From: an uncultured Rhodospirillales bacterium
GTDB taxonomy: Bacteria; Pseudomonadota; Alphaproteobacteria; Acetobacterales; Acetobacteraceae
Length of the DNA: 5,188 bases
Assembly (NCBI GenBank): GCA_903932545.1
Contig: CAIZGT010000015.1
Span: forward strand, 1-5,188
Reading direction: 5' to 3'
Numbering within the stretch: the stretch's first letter is position 1; each line of letters opens with the position of its first letter. Below are positions 1 through 5,188 of the stretch, piece after piece. Under the pieces are notes generated by a model. The model saw nothing but the letters and a program-made list of their open reading frames with translations. It searched no databases and was not told the origin of the DNA. The translations under genes and the position numbers were made by a program.

Positions 1-111
1 AAGCTGAAGGACTGGCCCCGCGTCGCAACCCGCTACGACCGATGCGCCCACACATTCATGTCGGCCATCGTCATCGCAGCCACCATGCTATTTTGGATCA
101 ATGAGTCCTGA
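1..111 (+). CDS. IS5-family transposase, C-terminal fragment
   Basis: The first frame is open from the window edge to the TGA at 109-111 and gives 36 residues beginning KLKDWPRVATRYDRC and ending in FWINES. The pattern [RK]LKDW-x-R-[IV]-ATRYDRCA-x-TF followed by a hydrophobic SAI-x-IAAT-x-x-FW tail is the C-terminus of IS5-family (IS427-like) DDE transposases, lying just after the catalytic Glu of the third DDE motif. The start and all three catalytic acidic residues are outside the window, so activity cannot be judged. The stop codon sits about two bases from the presumed end of the element, which is usual for this group. The last 14 bases overlap the 3' end of the opposing recombinase gene. 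Confidence 0.88.
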   Translation, partial: KLKDWPRVATRYDRCAHTFMSAIVIAATMLFWINES

Positions 112-113
112 GC
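1..113 (+). mobile_element. Right end of an IS5-family insertion sequence (partial)
   Basis: This is the right-hand tail of the IS whose transposase ends at 111. The boundary is placed at about 113 because a CTAG tetranucleotide (114-117) follows at once and CTAG is a known preferred target of IS427-type IS5 elements. The left end lies outside the window, so neither the terminal inverted repeat nor the target duplication can be confirmed. The exact end could shift by a few bases. Confidence 0.6.
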
Positions 114-709
114 CTAGGCTGCGAGCGCAATAACTTCAAACCCCGTGGTTTGGCAGCACCCTTCCCATCGACGTACGCGTAAAGTGTGCTGAGCGATATC
201 CCAAGTTGGTCAGCCACGTCACCCGCCGAATTATCACGATCTGCCATCATCGCCATTGCTGTGCGTAACTTCGCGCGGCTCATCAGCCGAGGGCGCCCAC
301 CCAACCGACCGCGCGCACGCGCAGCAGCCAACCCCGCAAGGGTGCGCTCCCTGATAAGATCACGCTCAAACTCAGCCAAAGTTGCAAAAATGCCGAATAT
401 CAACCGCCCACTTGCGCTTGTGGTGTCAATGCCACCGGTGAGGACCCGCAGCCCAACACCACGCCCCTGCAACCCCCCCACCAAATCCACAACATGCGCA
501 AGCGATCGTCCAATGCGATCAAGTTTCCATACAATCAGTGTGTCGCCTACTCGCAGCATCTCCAAGCTGCGCGCAAGACCTGGACGATCAGTCACGATGC
601 CACTGCAAATATCCTCATAGATGCGCTCACAGCCCACAGCGGCCAACGCGTCTCGCTGAAGGTCCAGGCTCTGATCTGCCGTCGAAACCCGCATATAGCC
701 GATCAGCAT
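98..709 (-). CDS. Serine recombinase (resolvase/invertase family)
   Basis: This 203-residue protein is a small serine recombinase, which cuts and rejoins DNA at short dyad sites through a phosphoserine link. The N-terminal catalytic domain (about 1-135) opens with GYMRVST, giving Arg7 and the nucleophile Ser9. The active-site arginines Arg65 and Arg68 lie in LDRIGRS, and the E-helix signature EFERDLIRERT-AGL-AARARGR-GGRP spans about 113-140. A helix-turn-helix follows at about 160-180 (AGDVADQLGISLSTLYAYV). All key residues are present. The ATG at 707-709 fits the family N-terminus, but only a weak AGG lies upstream. The gene is not inside the Tn3-family unit to its right and is transcribed away from it. 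The last five residues (RLRTH) and the stop appear to come from the end of the adjacent IS5 element, so the original C-terminus is lost, though all catalytic and DNA-binding parts are kept. Whether it acts as a resolvase or an invertase cannot be told from sequence. Confidence 0.93.
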   Translation of the reverse strand: MLIGYMRVSTADQSLDLQRDALAAVGCERIYEDICSGIVTDRPGLARSLEMLRVGDTLIVWKLDRIGRSLAHVVDLVGGLQGRGVGLRVLTGGIDTTSASGRLIFGIFATLAEFERDLIRERTLAGLAAARARGRLGGRPRLMSRAKLRTAMAMMADRDNSAGDVADQLGISLSTLYAYVDGKGAAKPRGLKLLRSQPRLRTH

Positions 710-800
710 TTGGATAGAACCTATAATTGCATTTTGTATAACAACATGGTTTTAACCATTTAGAAAGATGTATGGGTTTATATAAATATCAGCACCGCAT
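710..800 (-). promoter_or_regulatory. AT-rich upstream region of the 98-709 recombinase (probable promoter/recombination site)
   Basis: Bases 711-800 are about 30% G+C, far below everything around them, and lie directly upstream of the recombinase start. Small serine recombinases usually have their recombination site and promoter in this position and regulate themselves by binding there. On the minus strand the block contains TTGTTATAC and AATTATAG, which resemble -10 hexamers, but no pair with a good -35 at 16-18 bp spacing is visible. The plus strand also has TATAAT (722-727). Function is inferred from position and base composition only. Confidence 0.4.
746..759. repeat. Short palindrome upstream of the recombinase gene
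   Basis: ATGGTT (746-751) and AACCAT (754-759) are perfect inverted copies separated by TT. The dyad lies 37 bases upstream of the recombinase start inside the AT-rich block. It could be an operator or half of a recombinase crossover site. No second matching copy was seen nearby, so the role is unproven. Confidence 0.35.
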
Positions 801-1123
801 AGCGACACACGCGACGCTTCATCAAGCACCGATAGTAAACGGTGGTTTTCTGCATTGCCATAATGGTGTGGACGGCCTCACGGCGCAACAGTTTCTGGAC
901 GCTTTGGCATCGTCCGCATGCATCCATGTGTTAGGCCTGTTTGCGCAGCACCGCATGGCTGCTGGCCCTCATCAACTCTGAGGATTGCTTCCCTGATCAC
1001 GTCAACGCGCTCGCAGCGCTATGCTCCCCTGGGTTTGTGCAATCCCCGATCTGACCGGTTTACCATCATCTTCTCACCACCCTCGCGTCATCGGTCCGGC
1101 TCACGTCGCTCCCGGAATGATCT
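801..1123. other. Intergenic stretch with no supportable gene
   Basis: I read about 320 bases between the AT-rich block and the transposon's left end for coding and found nothing recognisable. Short open frames exist on both strands, the longest about 70-80 codons, but they lack a convincing ribosome site and a protein-like sequence. The only local structure is a small hairpin at 1007-1019 (GCGCT-CGC-AGCGC) with no T-run after it, so it is not an intrinsic terminator. The stretch does not read as the missing N-terminal half of the IS66 transposase found on the other side of the transposon. It may be plain flanking DNA or a decayed mobile-element remnant. Confidence 0.5.
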
Positions 1124-1161
1124 GGCCGGAACTAACGAAATGGCCTCCTGGTACGCATAAG
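1124..1161 (+). repeat. Left terminal inverted repeat (IRL) of the Tn3-family transposon
   Basis: This 38-bp end starts GGCCGGAACT and finishes TACGCATAAG. It is identical, in inverted orientation, to 4978-5015. The match stops exactly at the outer end: the base before it is T here, while the corresponding base on the other side reads G. It is the presumed TnpA binding and strand-transfer site. Confidence 0.95.
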
Positions 1162-1180
1162 CGGACAAAATAGGAACACC
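1162..1180 (+). repeat. Degenerate inward extension of the left terminal repeat
   Basis: The 19 bases inside IRL match the 19 bases inside IRR (4959-4977, inverted) at 15 positions, including an unbroken AGGAACA. This is more than expected by chance for DNA with no shared coding role, because the right copy overlaps the last two bases of the tnpA stop codon. It may be a decayed longer repeat or a second, looser protein-binding segment. Confidence 0.6.
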
Positions 1181-1236
1181 ATACGTCGGCTTTGGCCGAA
1201 ATCTGCCAAAAATGCGTGGCGACGGCCTTTCGCGGC

Positions 1237-1274
1237 TGACGGATTGGGTGACGGGAAACACATGATATCCGTCA
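1237..1274. repeat. Inverted repeat in the res region (8-bp arms)
   Basis: TGACGGAT (1237-1244) and ATCCGTCA (1267-1274) are perfect inverted copies separated by 22 bases, 38 bp in total. The size and spacing suit an accessory resolvase subsite of the II type, with two half-sites facing each other. A further TGACGG at 1249 lies inside it. Its centre is about 50 bp from the centre of the next dyad. Confidence 0.5.
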
Positions 1275-1296
1275 TGGGGGTAACGAGGCCGGAATC

Positions 1297-1313
1297 TGAC
1301 CGTTTGACGGTCA
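1297..1313. repeat. Perfect dyad in the res region, overlapping a -35-like hexamer
   Basis: TGACCGT (1297-1303) and ACGGTCA (1307-1313) form a perfect 7-bp-arm dyad around TTG. The -35-like TTGACG at 1304-1309 is built into it, so a protein bound here would block transcription of tnpR-tnpA. This suggests an operator for TnpR or a resolvase subsite; which of the two is not decided by sequence. Confidence 0.5.
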
Positions 1314-1381
1314 AAATCTGCACGACAAACCCTGTCGGAATGGGCCACTGTGCGAGAACCTGATTCTGGGGGTTTTCCGTC

Positions 1382-1975
1382 ATGCTGGTGGGCTACATGC
1401 GCGTCTCGACGGACGGCGACCGTCAGGTACTGGATCTGCAACGAGATGCCCTCATCGCCGCCGGTGTCGACGAACGCCATTTGTTCGAAGACCGTATCAG
1501 CGGCAGCCGCACAGATCGTGCTGGTTTGGCGAAGGCGCTGGCGTTCGCCAAACCAGGCGATTGTCTGGTCGTGTGGAAACTTGATCGTCTCGGCCGGTCG
1601 TTGCCGCATCTGCTGGTGACGGTGACAGGCCTGAAGGAGCGCGGTATCGCGTTCTGCTCTTTGACCGAGCAGATGGATACGACCACGCCGCAGGGCGAAT
1701 TGCTGTTCCATGTCTTCGGGGCGCTCGCCCAGTTCGAACGCTCCCTTACCCAGGAGCGGGTTCGTGCCGGATTGGCGGCTGCGCGTCGCCGCGGCCGACG
1801 CGGCGGCCGTCCAATCATGATCGATGCTGAAAAGCTGGCGACCATCACCGGTGCACTCGAGGCGGGCGCGACCAAGGCGGCAGTTTGCCGCAGCTTTGGC
1901 ATTAAGCGAAGCACGTTGGTCGACTCCCTGGCCCGGATCGGCTGGTCTGCCAGCCTCAAGGGCCAGGAGGCATGA
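1382..1975 (+). CDS. tnpR: Tn3-family resolvase TnpR
   Basis: This 197-residue serine recombinase resolves the cointegrate formed during replicative transposition by recombining two res sites. The catalytic domain begins GYMRVST with Arg7 and nucleophile Ser9. The active-site arginines Arg69 and Arg72 lie in LDRLGRS. The long E-helix region FGALAQFERSL-QERVRAGLAAARRRGR-GGRP runs from about 112 to 144. A helix-turn-helix follows at about 163-183 (ATKAAVCRSFGIKRSTLVDSL). Length and residues are normal, so it should be active. The ATG at 1382 has GGGGG nine bases upstream and gives the conserved N-terminus. It lies just downstream of the dyad-rich res region, which it probably also represses. 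Its TGA directly precedes the tnpA start, indicating one transcript. It resembles the recombinase at 98-709 but is clearly divergent from it, so the two are not a recent duplication. Confidence 0.96.
   Translation: MLVGYMRVSTDGDRQVLDLQRDALIAAGVDERHLFEDRISGSRTDRAGLAKALAFAKPGDCLVVWKLDRLGRSLPHLLVTVTGLKERGIAFCSLTEQMDTTTPQGELLFHVFGALAQFERSLTQERVRAGLAAARRRGRRGGRPIMIDAEKLATITGALEAGATKAAVCRSFGIKRSTLVDSLARIGWSASLKGQEA
1965..1970 (+). promoter_or_regulatory. Ribosome binding site of tnpA, inside the end of tnpR
   Basis: A consensus AGGAGG lies within the last codons of tnpR. It is 5 bases from the GTG at 1976 and 8 bases from the next GTG at 1979. It explains how tnpA starts at a GTG right after the tnpR stop, and it supports translational coupling. 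On spacing alone the second GTG is slightly favoured. The nearby ATG at 1972 is in another frame. Confidence 0.75.
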
Positions 1976-4960
1976 GTGGTGCGACGACAGCGGCTGAGCG
2001 AGGCCCAGATCTCGGAATTGTATGATCCGCCAACGGAGCAGCACGAGCTGGTGCGGCACTTCACGCTCTCGCAAACCGACCTTGCCGCGAACCGACGTTG
2101 TCGTGGCGATCACAACCGGCTCGGGCAGGCGCTGATGCTTTGCTACCTGCGCTATCCTGGTCGCCCGCTGCGCGCCGGCGAGCGTCCGCCAGACTCGCTG
2201 CTCGCGTTTGTCGCTGAGCAGATCGACGTTTCCAGCGACGCCATAGGTGGTTACCTCGACATGGAGCGCAATCGTCAGCGCCAGTCCATTGAATGCCAGG
2301 CGCTGCTTGGGCTTCGTCCGTTCGGCAGACGCCCGGCGGCGGAGTTGACGGCTGCCCTCCTACCGCAAGCGATTGAGGATGACCGGTTGACGTATTTGGC
2401 TGGGGCGGTGATGCGAATGTGCCGGCTGTGGCAAATCGTTGTGCCGTCTCCCGTCGCATTGGAGCGGCTTTGTGCCGAACTTCGCCACCAAGCCCGTCGC
2501 GAAGCGCAACGTCGGCTGACCGACGGCCTGTCCGCAGAACAGCGTCGCCGTCTCGACACCCTCACGCACCGCCGTGACAGTGGTGGTCAGACCCAATTGA
2601 CCTGGCTGCGGCAGATGCCGGAAGTGGCGAGGCCCGCCACGATGCTCGGCCTGATCGAACGTCTGGAATATGTGCGCGGCATTGGCATCGCGCCGGCACG
2701 TGGCCACTCTGTCCATCAGGCCCGCTTGGGGCAACTCGTTCGTGAAGCTGGGCGCGTGACGGTCCAGCATATAGCAGGCTACGAGCGCCAACGCCGACAC
2801 GCGACGCTGGCCGCCGTCAGTCTCGATCTCACTGCCAGCTTTACCGATCAGGCGATCGACCTGTTCGACCGGCTGGTAGGGGCGATGTTCCGCAAGGCAG
2901 AAGGACGGCAATCCCGCGCCTTTCAAAGCGATGCCCGCGCCATCAACGAGAAGGTGCGTCTCTATGCTCGCGTCGGGGCCGCGCTGATCGCCGCGCGCGA
3001 CAGCGAGAAAGACGCCTTTGGCGCAATCACGTCGGTGATCGCCTGGGAGCGGTTCCGCACAACCGTCGCCGAAGCCGAGACGTTGGCCAGACCTGAGACG
3101 TTCGACGCCTATCAGAAGCTGTCGGAGCACTACGCCGGCATCCGGCGCTGGTCGCCGGCCTTCCTTGCGGCGTTCGCGTTCGACAGCGTGCCGGCGTCCG
3201 CCTCGCTGTTGCGTGCGATCGAGGCGCTGCGCCGGGCCAATCTCTCGGGAAAGGCTGCGTTGCCGGACACCGCGCCAATCGGATTCGTCCGGCAACGCTG
3301 GGCGCCGTATGTTTTGCAAAATGGGAAGATAGATCACTGCCACTACGAACTTTGCGTTCTGTCAGAACTGCGCGACCGGTTGCAGGCTGGCGACATCTGG
3401 GTATCCGGCAGCCGGCGCTATCGTTCCTTCGACGAACGGCTGATCTCTCCCGAAACGTTGCAGGCACTCCACCAGGCCGGCACGTTGCCGGTCGCTGTCG
3501 AGACCGACTTCGAGCGGTTCATCACCGGACGCCGCGCGCTGCTGGACGAGCGCCTGATCGCGGTCGAAGCACGAGCCAAGGAGGGCGGGTTGCCCGGTGT
3601 CTCCATTATCAAGGGCGTTCTGAAAATCACGCCGATTGAAAAGACCACCCCGCCGGAGGCCGAGGCACTCGCCGAACGGCTGTACGCCATGCTGCCGCGT
3701 ATCCGCATCACCGACCTGCTGGCCGAAGTCGCCGGCTGGACTCAGCTCTCCGACTGCTTCACCCACCTTCGCACTGGTGAAGTGGCCGCCGATAGCCGCA
3801 TCTTGATGGCGGGACTACTCGCCGACGGGCTCAATCTGGGCCTGACGCGGATGGCTGAAGCCTCCAGCGTCGGCAGTCTTGGCCAGCTCGCCTGGACGTC
3901 GGATTGGCATATCCGCGAGGAAACCTACGCCCTGGCGCTGCGCCGCCTGGTCAATCAGCAGCAACGAGAGCCACTTGCCGCATGGTTCGGCGACGGCACG
4001 GCGTCCTCGTCGGACGGACAGTTCTTTCCAGCCGCCGGGCCTGGCCGTGGCGCAGGGCGGCTCAATGCCCACTACGGCCCGAAATCCGGCTTCAAGGCTT
4101 ATACGCATCTCTCAGACCGCTACGGTCCCTTCTACAGCAAGCTGATCGCGGCAACGGCGAGCGAGGCGTTGCATGTGCTCGATGCGCTGCTCTACCACCA
4201 AAGCGACGTCTCACCCCAGCGACACCACACCGACGGCGGCGGTGATTCCGAGCATGTCTTCGCCCTCTGCGCACTCCTTGGCTTCCAGTTTGCGCCTCGC
4301 ATTCCCGGCCTGAAGCACCGCCGGCTCTACAGCTTCGACAAGCCCTCCACCTATCCGACGCTGGAGCCGATGATCGGAGGCCGCATCAACGTCGAATTGA
4401 TTCGCGCCCATTGGTTGGAGATCCTGCGCATCATCGCTTCCATCCGCGCTGGCACCGTGACGGCGTCGCTGATCATGCGACAACTTTCTGCTCATAGGCG
4501 CCAGAACGGTGTTGCCATGGCGCTTCGCGAGTTGGGCCGGCTGGAGCGCACGCTGCTTACACTTGATTGGATTAATGACCCCGAGTTGCGTCGCACGACA
4601 GGCCAGGAACTCAACAAAGGCGAATCCCGCAACAGCATGGCGCGAGCGGTCTTCCTGCATCGGCTCGGCGAAATCCGAGATAGGACCTACGAGAATCAGC
4701 AGCATCGGGTCTCCGGCCTAAACTTGCTCGTCACCGCCATCATTCTGTGGAACACGCGGTATCTGGAAAGCGCCGTGGTTGCCTTGCGGAAAGTCGAAGA
4801 CGTGCGCGATCATCTGCTCGCTCATCTTTCCCCGCTCGGCTGGGAGCACGTCAATCTGACGGGAGATTACGTCTGGCGCGCCTGGCAAAAGATGTCGGAA
4901 AACACCAACGGATTGACGCCGCTCCGAGCCACCCCCGAACCCATGCGCAAGGCCGCCTGA
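1976..4960 (+). CDS. tnpA: Tn3-family transposase TnpA
   Basis: This 994-residue protein is the DDE transposase that binds the 38-bp ends and joins them to a new target, giving a cointegrate. About 1,000 residues is the normal family length, so it appears full length. The N-terminal part (about 5-165, SEAQISELYDPPTEQHELVRHF onward) matches the DUF4158-type DNA-binding region. The C-terminal catalytic domain covers about 585-970. The likely triad is Asp680 (SSSDGQFF), Asp753 (HHTDGGG, followed by HVFALCALLGFQFAPRIPGL) and Glu883 (LNKGESRN), almost the same positions as D679, D751 and E881 of Tn4430 TnpA. The frame has no stop or shift. The start is one of two tandem GTG codons (1976 or 1979) behind AGGAGG, directly after the tnpR stop. 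The gene ends 17 bases before the right terminal repeat. No passenger gene lies after it and no terminator is seen. Confidence 0.96.
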   Translation: MVRRQRLSEAQISELYDPPTEQHELVRHFTLSQTDLAANRRCRGDHNRLGQALMLCYLRYPGRPLRAGERPPDSLLAFVAEQIDVSSDAIGGYLDMERNRQRQSIECQALLGLRPFGRRPAAELTAALLPQAIEDDRLTYLAGAVMRMCRLWQIVVPSPVALERLCAELRHQARREAQRRLTDGLSAEQRRRLDTLTHRRDSGGQTQLTWLRQMPEVARPATMLGLIERLEYVRGIGIAPARGHSVHQARLGQLVREAGRVTVQHIAGYERQRRHATLAAVSLDLTASFTDQAIDLFDRLVGAMFRKAEGRQSRAFQSDARAINEKVRLYARVGAALIAARDSEKDAFGAITSVIAWERFRTTVAEAETLARPETFDAYQKLSEHYAGIRRWSPAFLAAFAFDSVPASASLLRAIEALRRANLSGKAALPDTAPIGFVRQRWAPYVLQNGKIDHCHYELCVLSELRDRLQAGDIWVSGSRRYRSFDERLISPETLQALHQAGTLPVAVETDFERFITGRRALLDERLIAVEARAKEGGLPGVSIIKGVLKITPIEKTTPPEAEALAERLYAMLPRIRITDLLAEVAGWTQLSDCFTHLRTGEVAADSRILMAGLLADGLNLGLTRMAEASSVGSLGQLAWTSDWHIREETYALALRRLVNQQQREPLAAWFGDGTASSSDGQFFPAAGPGRGAGRLNAHYGPKSGFKAYTHLSDRYGPFYSKLIAATASEALHVLDALLYHQSDVSPQRHHTDGGGDSEHVFALCALLGFQFAPRIPGLKHRRLYSFDKPSTYPTLEPMIGGRINVELIRAHWLEILRIIASIRAGTVTASLIMRQLSAHRRQNGVAMALRELGRLERTLLTLDWINDPELRRTTGQELNKGESRNSMARAVFLHRLGEIRDRTYENQQHRVSGLNLLVTAIILWNTRYLESAVVALRKVEDVRDHLLAHLSPLGWEHVNLTGDYVWRAWQKMSENTNGLTPLRATPEPMRKAA

Positions 4961-4977
4961 TGTTCCTGTTATGTCTG
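4959..4977 (-). repeat. Degenerate inward extension of the right terminal repeat
   Basis: Read on the minus strand, this segment matches 1162-1180 at 15 of 19 positions, including AGGAACA. It begins inside the tnpA stop codon and fills the whole gap between tnpA and IRR, so the gap may be kept for this sequence. Confidence 0.6.
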
Positions 4978-5015
4978 CTTATGCGTACCAGGAGGCCATT
5001 TCGTTAGTTCCGGCC
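4978..5015 (-). repeat. Right terminal inverted repeat (IRR) of the Tn3-family transposon
   Basis: The segment starts CTTATGCGTA and ends AGTTCCGGCC on the plus strand. Its reverse complement is identical to 1124-1161 at all 38 positions. The base following it is the first base of an IS66 transposase codon, which fixes the transposon's outer border. Confidence 0.95.
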
Positions 5016-5188
5016 CGATTATGGGTTTATGTCCGCGACGACCGCCCGTTCGGCGGCCCGGCCCCGCCAGCGGCGATCTTGCACTACTCGCCCGACCGCA
5101 CGGCGGCGCATCCGAACCGCCACCTCGCTGGATGGCAGGGCATTCTGCAGGCCGACGCCTATGCCGGATACAACGATCTCTATACGCC
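5016..5188 (+). pseudogene. tnpC: IS66-family transposase fragment, cut by the transposon
   Basis: From the first base after IRR the plus strand reads RLWVYVRDDRPFGG, then YSPDRTAAHPNRHLAGW and ILQADAYAGYNDLY, the well-conserved middle of IS66 TnpC transposases. The Asp of ILQADAYAGY (codon 5154-5156) is the likely second catalytic residue of the DDE set. Conserved sequence that normally precedes RLWVYVRD, including the region of the first catalytic Asp, is missing because the Tn3-family element stands there. The missing half is not found next to the left repeat. The fragment runs off the window edge with its frame open, so the C-terminal part may be intact outside. As it stands the gene cannot encode a working transposase. 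An in-frame ATG at 4971 inside the transposon could start a short-headed fusion, but has no ribosome site. Confidence 0.88.

Larger units (their letters stand above)
1181..1381 (+). promoter_or_regulatory. Putative res site and promoter region of tnpR-tnpA
   Basis: This is the only sizeable non-coding stretch in the transposon and lies directly upstream of tnpR, where Tn3-family elements with this gene order keep res. It holds several dyads: 1186-1199 (TCGGC/GCCGA), 1237-1274 (TGACGGAT/ATCCGTCA), 1297-1313 (TGACCGT/ACGGTCA) and 1323-1337 (CGACA/TGTCG). The hexamer TGACGG recurs at 1237, 1249 and 1306 on the plus strand, and as CCGTCA at 1269 and 1378, the last reaching the tnpR start codon. 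Such repeated half-sites fit the three resolvase-binding subsites of res and imply autoregulation. TTGACG at 1304-1309 could serve as a -35 element, but no good -10 follows. GGGGG at 1368-1372 is a usable ribosome site for tnpR. Exact subsite borders and the crossover point are not determined. Confidence 0.55.
1124..5015 (+). mobile_element. Complete Tn3-family transposon without passenger genes
   Basis: The unit is bounded by two perfect 38-bp inverted repeats (1124-1161 and 4978-5015) and carries only a res/promoter region, tnpR and tnpA, in that order and on one strand. Both proteins look intact and full length, so it should be able to move by itself by replicative transposition with site-specific resolution. 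At 3,892 bp it is a minimal, cryptic member of a family that often carries resistance or catabolic cargo. The repeat length of 38 bp and the inner ending ACGCATAAG fit the family, while the outer end GGCC differs from the common GGGG. The flanking five bases differ (GATCT left, CGATT right), so no target-site duplication is present. Whether this is a named transposon could not be checked here. Confidence 0.93.

Noticed and set aside
722..744. TATAAT (722-727) and TTGTTA (minus strand, 739-744) as a defined promoter
   Set aside because: Neither pairs with a credible partner hexamer at 16-18 bp. In such AT-rich DNA these strings are expected by chance, so only a general regulatory region was called.
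772..981. Plus-strand open frame of 69 codons downstream of the AT-rich block
   Set aside because: The start has only a weak AGAAAG upstream, and the protein (rich in His and Ala) resembles no family I know. It could be a small gene, but nothing beyond an open frame supports it.
1007..1019. Hairpin GCGCT-CGC-AGCGC as a possible terminator
   Set aside because: The stem is only 5 bp and no T-run follows on either strand; no gene ends next to it.
1049..1064. Resemblance between ATCTGACCGGTTTACC here and the res dyad at 1294-1310
   Set aside because: The match needs a gap and lacks the second dyad arm. It lies outside the transposon and is most simply chance.
918..1160. Plus-strand open frame of 80 codons running into the left terminal repeat
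   Set aside because: It ends inside the transposon's repeat, is rich in Arg and Ser, and shows no family signature. It looks like a chance frame across the junction.
1088..2113. Long minus-strand open frame of 341 codons opposite tnpR and the res region
   Set aside because: It lies antisense to tnpR, which is clearly real. Its product is rich in Arg, Gln and Ala with no family features, as expected from the shadow of a GC-rich gene. Part of it translates the terminal repeat.
2360..3343. Minus-strand open frame of 327 codons inside tnpA
   Set aside because: It is fully contained in the verified transposase gene, has no recognisable domain and no ribosome site. Long antisense frames are common in GC-rich genes.
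4747..5007. Plus-strand open frame of 86 codons ending LLMRTRRPFR, similar to the end of a minus-strand frame at 1132-1383
   Set aside because: The shared peptide is just the two identical inverted repeats translated in the same phase, not homologous genes. The rest is a shadow of tnpA.

Overview
The window is a pile-up of mobile DNA from a GC-rich bacterium, most likely an alphaproteobacterium. The IS5-, IS66- and Tn3-type proteins look like those of Acetobacteraceae, sphingomonads and rhizobia, but this is an impression from protein style and no search was run. No host housekeeping gene, tRNA, rRNA or CRISPR array is visible. A plasmid or a genomic island is the natural setting.

Layout, left to right. 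Bases 1-113 are the tail of an IS5-family insertion sequence (last 36 codons of its transposase, + strand). The IS ends exactly at the 3' end of a converging serine-recombinase gene (98-709, - strand), so the last codons of that gene come from the IS. Upstream of the recombinase lies a very AT-rich stretch (about 711-800) holding its probable control and recombination region. It is followed by about 320 bases with no supportable gene.

Bases 1124-5015 are a complete Tn3-family transposon of 3,892 bp. It has perfect 38-bp terminal inverted repeats, a res/promoter region with several dyads (1162-1381), a resolvase gene tnpR (1382-1975) and a full-length transposase gene tnpA (1976-4960) with its DDE triad intact. 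It has no passenger genes. TnpA pairs the ends and makes the cointegrate by replicative transposition; TnpR resolves the cointegrate at res and probably represses both genes from there. The two genes abut (TGA directly followed by GTG) and are almost certainly co-transcribed and translationally coupled.

Immediately after the right repeat (5016 to the window end) the sequence reads in frame as the middle of an IS66-family transposase. Its N-terminal half is not found on the left side of the transposon, and the two 5-bp flanks differ (GATCT and CGATT). The transposon is therefore intact, but the junctions are not those of a simple insertion; a rearrangement has replaced at least one flank. The most interesting points are these mismatched flanks, a degenerate 19-bp inward extension of the terminal repeats, the TGACGG-rich res region, an open reading frame running from the transposon end into the IS66 gene, and the IS5-derived tail on the recombinase. 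I did not find a clearly new biological system.
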